A stretch of 64,000 nucleotides of DNA from Bradyrhizobium vignae (GCF_004114425.1 NZ_RDQF01000012.1:107218-171217); one strand, 5' to 3'; positions 51,832 through 61,020 are shown, numbered from the stretch's first letter. Program-made: numbers and translations. The notes: generated by a model from the sequence alone, not told the origin.

Positions 51832-52574
51832 ATCACCAACTCGCGCATCACGCGGCGGCAATCCATCTCGTATTCGAGATCGACCACCGGCGGCCGCGCA
51901 AAGTGCCAGGTCAGGCCGGAGCGGAGCGCGCCGCGGCGGACCAGTTCGTCCACCAGCGCATGGTGGAAGTCGTGCACGGAATAGGCCTGCACGCCGGTCG
52001 TGTCCTTCCAGCCGAAGCCGAAGGCCGCCATCCGGTTTTCCATCTGCGACGTCGTGGTGAAGCGCACCTTCTCCCGCAGCCCCTCGGGGCTGAGGTCGCG
52101 GTAGCGCACCGTGCGCTCGACATAGGTGCCGCTGCCCTCGCGTGCCTCCGCGCCGCCGGCGATGACGAAGCTCGGCAAGTTTGACCGCGTCGGGCGCGTG
52201 AAGGAGAACGCATAGAAGGACGGCTCGGATGGTGGATCGATTTCCGGACAGACATTGCTGCGCGCAACCGGATTGCTGGTACCATCGAAGATACCCCATT
52301 CCGACAGCGTCTTCACATAGTGCAGGTTGAACGCGCGGAAGCCTTCCTCGCTGAAGGCCGCCGGTGAGCGCAGCTCGCAGGCGCAGAACGCCGTCAGCGG
52401 ACGCCCCGCCTCCTGGATGAATTTTGCGGCCAGCGCAAAACCTTCCGCGAGCGGCACCAGGCGATCGAAGCGGACGCGCTCGATCTCGTAGCCCTCATCC
52501 GCGACGGCGCCCGCGGAATACTGGAACACGGAAGGAATGAAACGGTAGTTGCCGGCGGAGAATTCGCGCGTCAT
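51828..52574 (-). CDS. Uncharacterised protein, possibly CnbZ-like deaminase
   Basis: This 248-residue protein opens with MTREFSAGNYRFIPSVFQYSAG and has the segment LTAFCACELRSPAAFSEEGF. The pattern reminds me of CnbZ, the 2-amino-5-chloromuconate deaminase of nitrobenzene degraders, but I am not certain of the match. There is no signal peptide. AGGAG lies 6 bases before the ATG. It follows the receiver-cyclase gene by 9 bases on the same strand, so it may be co-transcribed with the two signalling genes. If it is a deaminase, an amino-acid-like substrate would fit the nearby peptide island. Confidence 0.55.
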   Translation of the reverse strand: MTREFSAGNYRFIPSVFQYSAGAVADEGYEIERVRFDRLVPLAEGFALAAKFIQEAGRPLTAFCACELRSPAAFSEEGFRAFNLHYVKTLSEWGIFDGTSNPVARSNVCPEIDPPSEPSFYAFSFTRPTRSNLPSFVIAGGAEAREGSGTYVERTVRYRDLSPEGLREKVRFTTTSQMENRMAAFGFGWKDTTGVQAYSVHDFHHALVDELVRRGALRSGLTWHFARPPVVDLEYEMDCRRVMRELVI

Positions 52575-52583
52575 GACGGACTC

Positions 52584-53834
52584 CTATTCCAATTGCATGC
52601 GAGTGCCCTTGGCGCCGTTGAGCAGGCGCTTCAGGTGAAAACCGGCCAGCGGATCGTCGGCGTGCATGCCGACCAGTGCGGCAAAGGCCGGCATGGCACC
52701 GGCATCGCCCGCCTCCATCTTGGCGAAAGCCTCGGAATAAAGCGCGGTTTCCGGCGCTTCGAACTTGGCCCGCGGCAGCGGTTCGAACGCGCGCAGCGGT
52801 TCGCTGCGGCCACGGAGTATCAGGTCGCCCACGGGACGCCCTTGAAAATTCTCGGCCGCTTCGGCCACGCTGGCGCTGACGCAAATGCGGGTGCCCAGAT
52901 GTTTGTTGGCTGCTTCGAGACGCGCCGCGATGTTGATGGAGTCCCCATAGGCCGTGTAGTCGAAGAAGCGGTTGCCGCCGAAATTGCCGACCAGCGCCGG
53001 CCCGGCGTGAATGCCGATGCGCGTCGTGCCGATGTTCACACTCTTGGCCTTCTGCCGCGCGCAAAAATCCTGTGCCCAGGCGTCGAGATCATGGGCGCAG
53101 GCAACCGCGCGCGTCGCATAGTCCGGCTGATCGCCGGGCGCATTGAACAGCACCTGGATCGCATCGCCGATGATCTTGGCAACGGTCCCCTCGTGCGCGA
53201 AGACGATCTCGGTCATCCCGCCGACATACTCGTTGAGAAGCTCGCCCAGCGTCTCGGGCGGCGCGCTTTCGACGAGCGAGGTGAAGCCGGTGATATCCGT
53301 GAAGATGGTCGCGACGTTGCGCCACTGCACTTCGATCCCCTCACCTTCGCCACCGGCCGCCAGGCGCTTGGCGAGCTCAGGCGAAAAATGACGCGACAGC
53401 GCAGCATGGGCGCGCTCTGCCGCCACCTGGCGGCGCCGCACCTCTCGCAGCATCTCCACGTGGCGAATGGTTTTATCGATCGTCGCTTCCAGATCGGCGA
53501 AATCGATGGGCTTGGTCAGGAAGTCGAACGCGCCGCGGTTCATGGCTGTGCGGATGTTGCTCATGTCGCCATAGGCGGAGACGATGACGGTCGATTTCTT
53601 GTCCTCGGTCTCCTGGAGCTTTGCCAGCAGCGACAGCCCGTCCATCCGCGGCATGTTGATGTCGGAGACCACCATGTCGACATGCGGGTTCTCCTCGAGC
53701 GATTCCAGCGCCTCCAGGCCGTCGCGCGCGAAGATGAGCGCGAGCTGCCCATCGCGAATCTGCCTGCGGAATTTCTGCAGGATCAGCGCCTCGAGGTCCG
53801 GCTCGTCGTCGACGAAAAGGATGGTCGCAGTCAT
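52584..53834 (-). CDS. Response regulator with class III adenylate cyclase output domain
   Basis: This 416-residue protein joins a receiver domain, residues 1-125, with phosphoacceptor Asp58, to a helical linker and a class III nucleotide cyclase domain from about 172. The metal aspartates are Asp180 (FTDITGFT) and Asp224 (IGDAIQ), with Lys220 and Thr294 at the adenine-selecting positions and Asn301 and Arg305 in the transition-state site. The set predicts cAMP synthesis. A C-terminal tail of about 70 residues follows. Its ATG overlaps the stop of another receiver gene. No histidine kinase is encoded nearby. Confidence 0.93.
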   Translation of the reverse strand: MTATILFVDDEPDLEALILQKFRRQIRDGQLALIFARDGLEALESLEENPHVDMVVSDINMPRMDGLSLLAKLQETEDKKSTVIVSAYGDMSNIRTAMNRGAFDFLTKPIDFADLEATIDKTIRHVEMLREVRRRQVAAERAHAALSRHFSPELAKRLAAGGEGEGIEVQWRNVATIFTDITGFTSLVESAPPETLGELLNEYVGGMTEIVFAHEGTVAKIIGDAIQVLFNAPGDQPDYATRAVACAHDLDAWAQDFCARQKAKSVNIGTTRIGIHAGPALVGNFGGNRFFDYTAYGDSINIAARLEAANKHLGTRICVSASVAEAAENFQGRPVGDLILRGRSEPLRAFEPLPRAKFEAPETALYSEAFAKMEAGDAGAMPAFAALVGMHADDPLAGFHLKRLLNGAKGTRMQLE

Positions 53835-54220
53835 GCGGCTTGCTCGAGCCTCGTGTCGATCTCCTGTCGCAGCAGCGCGAAGTCGATCGGCTTGGTAAGA
53901 AGGCCGACGGCGCCGCGCTCGATCGCCTTTCGGCGCGTCTCGGCGTCGCCATAGGCCGTAATCATGATGACGGGTACGTCCGGATGCGCGGCGCGCACCT
54001 TCGGCAGCATGTCGAGCCCGCTCATGCCGGGCATGTTGACGTCCGACAGGATCAGGATCAGCGAGGGATCGCGGACCTCGGCGGCGCGCTTGAGCGCGTC
54101 GGGGGCCGAGAGCGCGAACTCCATCTGGAAGCGGCCGGCGCGCAGGTCGCGCCGGAACTGCTGCCGGAACAGCGCTTCGACGTCCGGCTCGTCGTCGACG
54201 ACCAGGATGTAAACGTTCAA
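53831..54220 (-). CDS. Single-domain response regulator
   Basis: This 129-residue receiver has the acidic pocket VVDDEPD, phosphoacceptor Asp60 ([13 protein letters not shown]), a threonine in MITAYGD and a lysine in LLTKPIDF. It has no output domain. It begins at TTG 54220, with GGAGG 6 bases before it, so the unusual start is well supported. It overlaps the receiver-cyclase gene by ATGA. The two receivers share the EPDxEAL and KPIDFA segments, so they probably arose by duplication and may share a kinase. Confidence 0.92.
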   Translation of the reverse strand: MNVYILVVDDEPDVEALFRQQFRRDLRAGRFQMEFALSAPDALKRAAEVRDPSLILILSDVNMPGMSGLDMLPKVRAAHPDVPVIMITAYGDAETRRKAIERGAVGLLTKPIDFALLRQEIDTRLEQAA

Positions 54221-54316
54221 GTCTTGCCTCCAGTAGTTCGGCCCGCCGCGATCATGCGCGGCAGCGTCATGATTTGGAAACTACACCTGCCTTGGTGTTC
54301 ACGTCCGCGGTGAGCC

Positions 54317-54417
54317 TAGAGCATGCCCCCGAAAAGTGCGCAGCGGTTCTCCGAAAAGACCATGTCCAAGACAATAACCTAAAGCGCGAATGACGACTCA
54401 CCCTAATCTCGCGCTTC
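54317..54417. repeat. Interspersed repeat of the GCATG-CCGAAAAG type, family R4
   Basis: AGAGCATGCCCCCGAAAAGTG, CGGTTCTCCGAAAAGACCATG and the following CAATAACCTAAAGCGCG correspond to a repeat often met between genes in Bradyrhizobium and Rhodopseudomonas, usually with GCATGATCCGGAAAAGTG. The two CCGAAAAG blocks are a short direct repeat. Confidence 0.65.
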
Positions 54418-54504
54418 AGCAAGAAGAACCGCTCCCTCTCGCAAGCGGGCTAAGGAACCGTCCCGCGGCTGAGGCTGCAGCCGCATGCCGCCCATACAGG
54501 GACA

Positions 54505-54542
54505 CGACGAAAAGGGCGGCAGCGGATGACCGCTGCCGCCCT
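54505..54542 (-). terminator. Intrinsic terminator of the efflux operon
   Basis: On the minus strand a perfect 13-bp stem (54542-54530 with 54525-54513) with a TCAT loop is followed by TTTCGTC. It lies 22 bases after the RND gene stop. The stem is strong although the T-run is short. Confidence 0.85.
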
Positions 54543-54564
54543 CGGGACCGGTTTGCGTTGCGCC

Positions 54565-57500
54565 TCAGGTCGGCCGCAACACCTTTGTGCCAAGGTCGAG
54601 TTCGTTGACCTGTTTGTTCCGCTCGGAATCGGCCGCCGCGCGATGGTCGGTCGCCAGCACCACGTAGACTGCCGGCAGCACGAACAGCGTGAACAGCGTG
54701 CCGATCGACATGCCGGCGACAACCACGAGGCCGATCGAGAATCGGCTGGCGGCGCCCGCGCCGGTTGCAGTCAGGAGTGGGATCAGGCCGGTCACCATCG
54801 CGGCCGTGGTCATCAGGATCGGCCGCAGGCGGATGCGGGCCGACATCTCGATGGCCGAGCGGCGGTCGAGCCGTTCATTGACCTGGAGCTCGTTGGCGAA
54901 CTCCACCATCAGGATGCCGTGCTTGGTGATCAGGCCGACCAGAGTGAGCAGACCGACCTGGGTGTAGATGTTCATGGTCGCCACGCCGAAGAACAGCGGG
55001 ATCAGCGCGCCGACGATCGCCATCGGCACCGAGATCATGATGACCAGCGGATCGCGCAAACTCTCGAACTGCGCCGCCAGCACCAGGAAGATGATGATCA
55101 GGGCGAAACCGAAGGTGATCGCGAGTTGGTTGCCTTCCTGCACGTATTGACGGCTGTCCGCCAGATAGTCGTGGCTGAAGCCCTGCGGCAGCTTCTTGGC
55201 CTCGCCTTCGAGGAAGTCCACCGCGGCGCCGACGGTCACACCGGGCATCGGCACGGCCGAGAACGTCGCCGAATTGAGCTGGTTGAAGTGGGTCAGCGAA
55301 TTCGGGTCGGTCTTGGTCTCGATGGACACCACGGTCGACAGCGGAAGCTGCTGACCGGTATTGGTCGTCACGTAGTAGCCGCCGAGCGATTCCGGCGACA
55401 GCCGCTTGGCGCGCGGCACCTGCGGGATCACCTGGTAGGACCGGCCCTCGAGATTGAAGCGGTTGATGTAATTGCCGCCGAGCAGCACCGCGAGCGTCGA
55501 GCCGAGGTTCTGCATGTTGACGCCGAGGTCCTGCGCCTTGGTGCGGTCGATCGTCACCTTCACGTTCGGCTGGTTGAAGTTGAGATCGCTGTCGGAGACG
55601 ATGAACATGCCGCTCTTGCGCGCGGCGTCCCTCAGCTTCTCCATCTGTTCATAGACCGTCTGGAACCCGGCCGTGGAGTTGATCACCATTTGGATCGGCA
55701 GGCCGCCCGGTCCGCCCGGCAGCGGCGGCAGGTTGAACGCGAAGGCCTGCACGCCCTCGATCTTGGAGAGCTCGGCCTGCACCAGCGGCTTCAGCTGGAT
55801 CGACGAGCGCTTGCGCTCGTCCCACGGTTTGAGCAGCATGCCGGCGATACCGCCCTGCGGACCGTTGATGCCGTTCAGCACGAAGCGCAGATCGGTCTCG
55901 GGGAACTTTGCGAATTCCTTGTCGAGCTTCTCGCCATAGAAATCGAGATAGTCGATGTTGGCGTATTTCGGCGCCTTGGTCACCGCGAACACGATGCCCT
56001 GGTCTTCCTCAGGCGCCAGCTCCTTCGATGTGTGCATGTAGAGGAAGCCGACGAGGCCGAGGATCGTGATCGCGAACAGGCCGGTGATGGCCTTGTAGTC
56101 GAGCGAGCGATCGAGCTTGCGCCCGTACCAGCGCGTGATCGCGCCGAACACCCGGTTCACGAGCTTGGCGAAGCGCCCCTCTTCGGTGTTCTTCAGCAGC
56201 ACCGAGCACATCATCGGCGACAGCGTCAGCGCGATCACGCCCGACACGATCACCGAGCCCGCGAGCGTGAAAGCGAATTCGCGGAACAGCGAACCGGTGA
56301 GGCCGCCGAGGAACCCGATCGGTGCGTACACCGCCGCGAGCGTGATGGTCATCGAGATGACCGGTCCCACGATTTCGCGCGCGCCTTGCAGCGAGGCCTG
56401 GACCGGCGACTTGCCCTCCTCCAGATGGCGGTGGATGTTCTCCACCACCACGATGGCGTCGTCGACCACGAGGCCGATCGCGAGCACCATCGCGAGCAGC
56501 GTCAACAGGTTGAAGCTGAAACCCAGCGCCAGCATGAGTGTGCAGACGCCGATCATCGACAGCGGGATGGTGACGACGGGAATGATGACCGAGCGAAGCG
56601 AGGCCAGGAACAGGAAGATGACCACGATCACGATGATCACGGCTTCGCCAAGCGTCTTCTCCACCTCGTCGATCGAGGACTGGATGAATTTGGTCGAGTC
56701 ATAGGCGACCTTCATCTTCATCGAGGGCGGCAAATTGCGCTCCAGCTCGGGGAACAGCGCGCGAACGCCCTTGACCAGCGTCAGCGGGTTGCCCTGCGGC
56801 GTTGCCTGCACGCCGATGAAGATCGCGTGCTCGCCGTTGAAGGCGACGCTGGCATCCGTGCTCTGGGCCGCGAGCTCGACGGTGGCGATGTCTTCCATCC
56901 GCACGAAGCCGCCGTCCTTGGCCTTCACGATCATCTTCTTGAACTGATCGACATTGGTCAGGCCCGTATTGGTCGAGACGTTCGAGACGATCAGATAGCC
57001 CTTGGTCTGACCCGCCGCAGACTGGAAGTTGTTGGCCTGAATGGCAGCGGCAACGTCGGCCGGCGACACGTTGCGGCCGGCCATCTTCACGGGATCGAGC
57101 CACAGCCGCATCGCAAACGTCTGGCCGCCCAAAATGTCGGCCGAGGCGACGCCGTCGACGGTCGACAGCACCGGCTGCACCACGCGCGTCAGATAGTCGG
57201 AAATGGCCGAGCCCGACAGCTCCTCGGACGAAAAGCCGAGATACATCACGGCCGTGGTCTGACCCGTTGTCTTGGTGACGATCGGATCGTTCGACTCCTT
57301 CGGGATCAGGTACTTCACCGAATTCGTCTTCGCCAGCACCTCGGTGAGCGCCTGGTTCGGATCGAAATTCAGCTTGATGTAGACCTGAATCGTCGAGGTG
57401 CCGAGCACCGAGGACGAGGTGATGTAGTCGACGCCCTCGGCAGAGGCGACCGCCTGCTCGATCGGCGTGGTGATGAAGCCCTGGATCAGGTCCGCGGACG

Positions 57501-57660
57501 CGCCGGGATAGACGGTCGTGATGTTGATGACCGTGTTCGACAGTTTCGGATATTGCCGGATCGGCAGCACCATGGCCGCGCGCAGTCCGATCAGCAGGAT
57601 CAGCAGGCTGACGACGACCGACAGGACCGGGCGCTTGATGAAAATATCGGTAAAGGCCAT
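54565..57660 (-). CDS. RND-family multidrug efflux pump, inner-membrane subunit
   Basis: This 1031-residue HAE1-type RND transporter has twelve predicted helices and two large periplasmic loops. GLVVDDAIVVVENI in the fourth helix carries the two aspartates of the proton relay. FTDIFIKRPVL at the N-terminus and GLITKHGILMVEFANEL in the second half are family signatures. It is encoded 70 bases after the membrane fusion protein gene and is followed by a terminator. No outer-membrane channel gene is adjacent, so a TolC-like protein from elsewhere is needed. Substrates are unknown; drugs, solvents or plant phenolics are typical. Confidence 0.95.
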   Translation of the reverse strand: MAFTDIFIKRPVLSVVVSLLILLIGLRAAMVLPIRQYPKLSNTVINITTVYPGASADLIQGFITTPIEQAVASAEGVDYITSSSVLGTSTIQVYIKLNFDPNQALTEVLAKTNSVKYLIPKESNDPIVTKTTGQTTAVMYLGFSSEELSGSAISDYLTRVVQPVLSTVDGVASADILGGQTFAMRLWLDPVKMAGRNVSPADVAAAIQANNFQSAAGQTKGYLIVSNVSTNTGLTNVDQFKKMIVKAKDGGFVRMEDIATVELAAQSTDASVAFNGEHAIFIGVQATPQGNPLTLVKGVRALFPELERNLPPSMKMKVAYDSTKFIQSSIDEVEKTLGEAVIIVIVVIFLFLASLRSVIIPVVTIPLSMIGVCTLMLALGFSFNLLTLLAMVLAIGLVVDDAIVVVENIHRHLEEGKSPVQASLQGAREIVGPVISMTITLAAVYAPIGFLGGLTGSLFREFAFTLAGSVIVSGVIALTLSPMMCSVLLKNTEEGRFAKLVNRVFGAITRWYGRKLDRSLDYKAITGLFAITILGLVGFLYMHTSKELAPEEDQGIVFAVTKAPKYANIDYLDFYGEKLDKEFAKFPETDLRFVLNGINGPQGGIAGMLLKPWDERKRSSIQLKPLVQAELSKIEGVQAFAFNLPPLPGGPGGLPIQMVINSTAGFQTVYEQMEKLRDAARKSGMFIVSDSDLNFNQPNVKVTIDRTKAQDLGVNMQNLGSTLAVLLGGNYINRFNLEGRSYQVIPQVPRAKRLSPESLGGYYVTTNTGQQLPLSTVVSIETKTDPNSLTHFNQLNSATFSAVPMPGVTVGAAVDFLEGEAKKLPQGFSHDYLADSRQYVQEGNQLAITFGFALIIIFLVLAAQFESLRDPLVIMISVPMAIVGALIPLFFGVATMNIYTQVGLLTLVGLITKHGILMVEFANELQVNERLDRRSAIEMSARIRLRPILMTTAAMVTGLIPLLTATGAGAASRFSIGLVVVAGMSIGTLFTLFVLPAVYVVLATDHRAAADSERNKQVNELDLGTKVLRPT

Positions 57661-57730
57661 CGCGGCGATCTCGATTTCTATGTCTCAAGAAGCGTGATCC
57701 GGCTTGGCCGGATCACGCGAATGTTAGGTG

Positions 57731-58924
57731 TCAGTACCGCGGCGCCTGCGCCGGGATTGCCGGGGTCGGGTCAGTCGAGATCGACACCGGCGCGCCCGAT
57801 TGCAGCTTGAGCTGACCGACGGCGACGACCTTGTCGCCCGCCTTCAAGCCCTTGACGATTTCGACGCGGCCTTCGACCCGGTTGCCGGTCTGCACGAAGG
57901 TGCGTACCGCCGAGAGGCTGGTCTTGCCGTCCGCTTCCTTCTTCTCGGTGATCACGAACACGGAGTCGCCGTAGAGCGTGTAGTCGACCGCGGTTTCAGG
58001 CACGGTGATCACCGCCGGCTTGTCCGGCAGCACCACCGTGGTGGTCACGAACATGCCGGGCTTCAGGATCTTCTCCGGATTGGCGATCGTCGCCTGCACG
58101 CGGATGTTGCGGGTGTCGGCTGCGATCTGCGGCTCGATCGTGGTGATCTTGCCCTCGAAGGTGCGACCAGGATAGGCGTCGACCTTGAGCCGCACGGTCT
58201 GGCCGACCTTGAGACTGCCGGAATCCTTTTCGGTCACCGTGAAGTTGGCCCACAGCTCCGACAGGTCGGTCAACGAGACGATCGCCGTGCCGGCCGTCAG
58301 ATACTGGCCGACCTCGACCTTGCGCATGCCGAGATCGCCGGAGAACGGCGCGCGCACCAACTTCTGCGAGATCAGCGCCTCGGTTTTGGCAATGCCCGCC
58401 TGCGCCTGGTCGTAAGCGGCCTGCGCCTGGTCGACGGTCGCCTGCGGGCCGAACTGGCGAGAGGCCAGCTGCTTGGCGCGGTCGAGCGAGAGCTGCGCGA
58501 CGGTCGCCTGCGCCTTGTAACTGGCTAGGTCGCCCTGCTCGGGCGTGTCGAACAGCTGCACCAGCGGCGTGCCGGCCTCGACATGCGTGCCCGGCTCGAA
58601 CTTGATCTCGGTGACGCGACCGTTGACGTCGGCGCTGACGTCGACCTGGTGCACCGCGACAAGGCTGCCGACCGCAGTGAGCAGGTTCGGCACCACCTCG
58701 GACTTCGCCTCGGCTGCGCTGACGGCCGTCGGCGGCGGCTTGTTGTTGGCGAAGAACTGCTTGATCATCTGGCCGCGGAAGTAATTGAACCAGACGAGGC
58801 CACCGACGAGCACGGCCAGCAGCGTGCCGACGATGATGAACCAGCGCACCGGCCGGACCGGACGCTTGGGAGCCTTGTTGTCGATCGGTTCGCCCGAAAT
58901 CTTGTGTTCGGCTACGATGTTCAT
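57731..58924 (-). CDS. RND efflux membrane fusion protein
   Basis: This 397-residue periplasmic adaptor has an N-terminal membrane anchor at about residues 28-46, then the biotinyl-lipoyl half motifs GRVTEIKFEPGTHVEAGTPL and KLVRAPFSGDLGMRKVEVGQYL around a helical hairpin, a beta-barrel, and a proximal domain with VPETAVDYTLYGDSVFV. The C-terminus is rich in Pro and Ala. It lacks a lipobox cysteine. It starts 1 base after the tetR stop and so is translationally linked to it. Confidence 0.94.
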   Translation of the reverse strand: MNIVAEHKISGEPIDNKAPKRPVRPVRWFIIVGTLLAVLVGGLVWFNYFRGQMIKQFFANNKPPPTAVSAAEAKSEVVPNLLTAVGSLVAVHQVDVSADVNGRVTEIKFEPGTHVEAGTPLVQLFDTPEQGDLASYKAQATVAQLSLDRAKQLASRQFGPQATVDQAQAAYDQAQAGIAKTEALISQKLVRAPFSGDLGMRKVEVGQYLTAGTAIVSLTDLSELWANFTVTEKDSGSLKVGQTVRLKVDAYPGRTFEGKITTIEPQIAADTRNIRVQATIANPEKILKPGMFVTTTVVLPDKPAVITVPETAVDYTLYGDSVFVITEKKEADGKTSLSAVRTFVQTGNRVEGRVEIVKGLKAGDKVVAVGQLKLQSGAPVSISTDPTPAIPAQAPRY

Positions 58925-58925
58925 G

Positions 58926-59627
58926 TCATGCACTTTCTGCAATCGCGGCCTTGCCAGCACCTGCGGCCTGATTGCGGCCCAGATGCGAAGCAATTGCGGC
59001 GTCGTTAAGTCCGATACCCCTCAGGAGAAACTCACAGAGCTGCCGCTCGAGGTCGCCAGCCTTGCCGTACGCGAGGCAAGGCGTGGCCGGCAGCCTGGTC
59101 AGCGCAGCCGTCATCACCGTGTGATGTGCAAACCAGAACAGGTTGAGCGGATCGCCGCTGAATGGCCGCGCGTCACCGCTGGCGACCGCACGCTCGAGCG
59201 AGGCGACGAAGACAGCCCCGATCAGCTTCTCGATCTTGGCATATAGCAGACGGGCGAATTCGCCATCATCCAAATGACTCGTGGCCATCAGTCGCAGGCG
59301 CTGCGCCTCTTCCTGGTCCGGCCCCTCGACGATCTCGAGGAAATGCTCGACCATGCCACGGATCACTTCGACGAGGGTGGCGGTCGACGGCTCCCGCTCG
59401 AGCAGCTCGATCAAAGCCGGATCCGCCTCGCATTCGTCGCTGAGGATTTCGGCGTAGAGCGCCGCCTTGGACGGGAAATGCTTGAACAGCAACGCCTCGG
59501 AAATGGCAGCGGCGGCCGCCACGCTCTTCGTCGTGGTGCCGTTATAGCCGTGTCGGGCAAAGCAGCGCTTTGCGGCGCCGAGGATCAATTGACGCCTCAG
59601 GTCGCTCGTCATACGCAATGAGCTCAT
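58926..59627 (-). CDS. TetR/AcrR-family regulator of the efflux operon
   Basis: This 233-residue repressor has the TetR helix-turn-helix in LILGAAKRCFARHGYNGTTTKSVAAAAAISEALLFKHFPSKAALYAEIL. The C-terminal part, which should bind the inducer, is not similar to any ligand class I can name. I take ATG 59627, though 59612 is equally possible, because neither has a good ribosome binding site. A perfect palindrome lies 4 bases upstream, so it most likely represses itself and the fusion protein and pump genes that follow. Confidence 0.92.
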   Translation of the reverse strand: MSSLRMTSDLRRQLILGAAKRCFARHGYNGTTTKSVAAAAAISEALLFKHFPSKAALYAEILSDECEADPALIELLEREPSTATLVEVIRGMVEHFLEIVEGPDQEEAQRLRLMATSHLDDGEFARLLYAKIEKLIGAVFVASLERAVASGDARPFSGDPLNLFWFAHHTVMTAALTRLPATPCLAYGKAGDLERQLCEFLLRGIGLNDAAIASHLGRNQAAGAGKAAIAESA

Positions 59628-59630
59628 GCT

Positions 59631-59650
59631 GGGTGAGTAAGCACTCACCC
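59631..59650. promoter_or_regulatory. Perfect palindrome upstream of tetR, likely TetR operator
   Basis: GGGTGAGT at 59631-59638 and ACTCACCC at 59643-59650 are exact inverse copies 4 bases apart. The TGAGT/ACTCA core is typical of TetR-family operators. It lies immediately before the tetR start, so binding would block transcription of the whole tetR-MFP-RND operon. Confidence 0.8.
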
Positions 59651-59718
59651 ACGCAGAAGTCAAGCACTATGTTGCATCGCAACCTGCATGCGGTGTGAAG
59701 CTAGTGGAGAATATCCAG

Positions 59719-59739
59719 CCTGCACGGCACGCGTGCAGG
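59719..59739 (-). terminator. Small hairpin between ThDP enzyme and tetR genes
   Basis: CCTGCAC at 59719-59725 pairs with GTGCAGG at 59733-59739 across 7 bases. It lies 46 bases after the stop of the ThDP beta-subunit gene, as expected for a terminator, but no T-run is present. The next bases hold a short GGATGCA-type direct repeat. Confidence 0.35.
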
Positions 59740-59785
59740 ACAGATGCCAAAGGATGCAGAGGATGCAAAGGATGGGGCGGACCGC

Positions 59786-60376
59786 CTAAATCGGCTGGAA
59801 GCCCAGCTCGGCGCGGATCCGATTGACGACGTAGGTCCCGTCCCGGGTCGGCAGAATTCGCTCCAGATTGGCGCTATCGATCTTCACATTGGCAAATCGC
59901 GGGCCCCCCGACACCTCATGGATGGCTTTGGCGAAGGCCTCGACCTCCGCCATGGTCGTGACGGCCCGGCTGTCATCGATGCCGCAGGCCCGGGCGACGC
60001 CGACGAGGTCGGCGGCAGCCGAGGTGTGGCTGGTCTGGCCGCCGGTCTCGCCATAGGCCTCGTTGTCGAGCACGGCGATCGAGAGATTGGCGGGCTTCTG
60101 CAGCCCGATGGTGGCGAGGCTGCCCAAGCCCATCAGCATCTCGCCGTCGCCGGTGATGACCAGCACCGGCAGTTTCGGCTGCGCTAGCGCCAGACCCAGC
60201 CCGATCATCGCCGCACCGCCCATGCCGCCCCAGAGATAGAAGTTGCGGGCATGGTCGCCGGCCGCGCACATGTCGTTGGTGGAGGCACCGAGGCCGCCGA
60301 TCGCAACGACGTCTTTGCGGTTCGCAAGCAGGGTGGAGACCACCTGTCGGCGGTCGAGGAGATTGGCCTTGCTCAT
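59786..60376 (-). CDS. ThDP-dependent enzyme, C-terminal (beta) subunit
   Basis: This 196-residue protein is the cofactor-binding half of a split thiamine diphosphate enzyme. GDGEML at residues 76-81 and Asn105 in DNEAYGETGG form the ThDP-magnesium motif. It resembles the beta subunit of sulfopyruvate decarboxylase and related phosphonopyruvate decarboxylases. The gene starts within the stop of its partner (ATGA), so the two subunits are made together. The 2-oxoacid substrate is not deducible. The pair diverges from a P450 gene. Confidence 0.85.
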   Translation of the reverse strand: MSKANLLDRRQVVSTLLANRKDVVAIGGLGASTNDMCAAGDHARNFYLWGGMGGAAMIGLGLALAQPKLPVLVITGDGEMLMGLGSLATIGLQKPANLSIAVLDNEAYGETGGQTSHTSAAADLVGVARACGIDDSRAVTTMAEVEAFAKAIHEVSGGPRFANVKIDSANLERILPTRDGTYVVNRIRAELGFQPI

Positions 60377-60915
60377 TTGGTGAAAACCTTGGCGCCGATC
60401 AGGCGCTGCGACAGAAGGACGGCGGTGGGCGTAAGCGCGTTGTAGGCCTGGGCTGCGGCGGCCTCTAACACCGCCGGCACCTCGGCTGCGTGCGAGGCGC
60501 GCAATACCTGGACGCCGGAGAGCTCGAACACGCCTTGCGTGGTCGAACCCATGGGCACCTGCCAGGGATTGAACTCGCCCCACTCGCCACGCATGGTCAC
60601 CAGCGTGAGGAACGGAAAGCGCAGGATCGGGATCAGCGAAAGCATGTTGATGCAATTGCCGACGCCGCTCGATTGCATCAGCAGCACGCCACGCTGTCCG
60701 CCGGCCCACGCGCCGGCGAGCAGCGCCACGCCTTCCTCCTCGGTCGTCAGCGGAATGCCGCGCATGGTGGAGGAATCCAGCACGCGCTGGATCAGCTTCG
60801 AATGACCGGCGTCAGGCACGTAAGGCACCTGTCGCACGTCGAAGCGTTGCAAGGTCGCGAAGATATCGTCGGGCCAGTTCGGCGCCGTGTCGGCAGCGTC
60901 AGCGCGTGCGTGCAT
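60373..60915 (-). CDS. ThDP-dependent enzyme, N-terminal (alpha) subunit
   Basis: This 180-residue protein is the Pyr-domain half of a two-subunit thiamine diphosphate enzyme. The glutamate that activates the cofactor is in TTEEEGVALLAGAWAGG, and LLMQSSGVGNCINML is typical of sulfopyruvate decarboxylase alpha subunits. I prefer ATG 60915, with a GGACGGG site before it; ATG 60960 would add 15 residues of poor composition. It is coupled by ATGA to the beta subunit gene. Together they would decarboxylate or carboligate a 2-oxoacid. Confidence 0.8.
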   Translation of the reverse strand: MHARADAADTAPNWPDDIFATLQRFDVRQVPYVPDAGHSKLIQRVLDSSTMRGIPLTTEEEGVALLAGAWAGGQRGVLLMQSSGVGNCINMLSLIPILRFPFLTLVTMRGEWGEFNPWQVPMGSTTQGVFELSGVQVLRASHAAEVPAVLEAAAAQAYNALTPTAVLLSQRLIGAKVFTK

Positions 60916-60990
60916 TTTCCCGTCCGGTCGGCTAGCAAGGTGCAAAGACTGTAGGCGCATGCGCGCGCCGACCAGAACAACAAAAACGGC

Positions 60991-61019
60991 ATAACGGCTT
61001 TAACCGGCGAGTATAACGG
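60991..61019. promoter_or_regulatory. ATAACGG direct repeat in the divergent ThDP/P450 gap
   Basis: ATAACGG occurs at 60991-60997 and again at 61013-61019, 22 bases apart, which is about two helical turns. The gap is the only room for promoters of both divergent units. The second copy lies against the P450 start. A regulator that binds direct repeats could control both sides. Confidence 0.35.
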
Positions 61020-61020
61020 G

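Larger units (their letters stand above)
54221..54564. other. Intergenic region between receiver gene and RND gene
   Basis: This gap of about 340 bases holds the upstream region of the receiver gene, an interspersed repeat at 54317-54417 and, at the far end, the terminator of the efflux operon. No ORF is supported. Confidence 0.55.

Noticed and set aside
49948..52299. Long minus-strand open frame antisense to the second permease pair
   Set aside because: The plus-strand DppB/DppC genes explain the region; the frame is a GC-rich shadow that runs into the CnbZ-like gene in the wrong frame.
54526..57810. Long plus-strand open frame antisense to the RND pump gene
   Set aside because: The minus-strand RND protein is full length with all family motifs; the antisense frame is low in hydrophobic residues and has no ribosome binding site.
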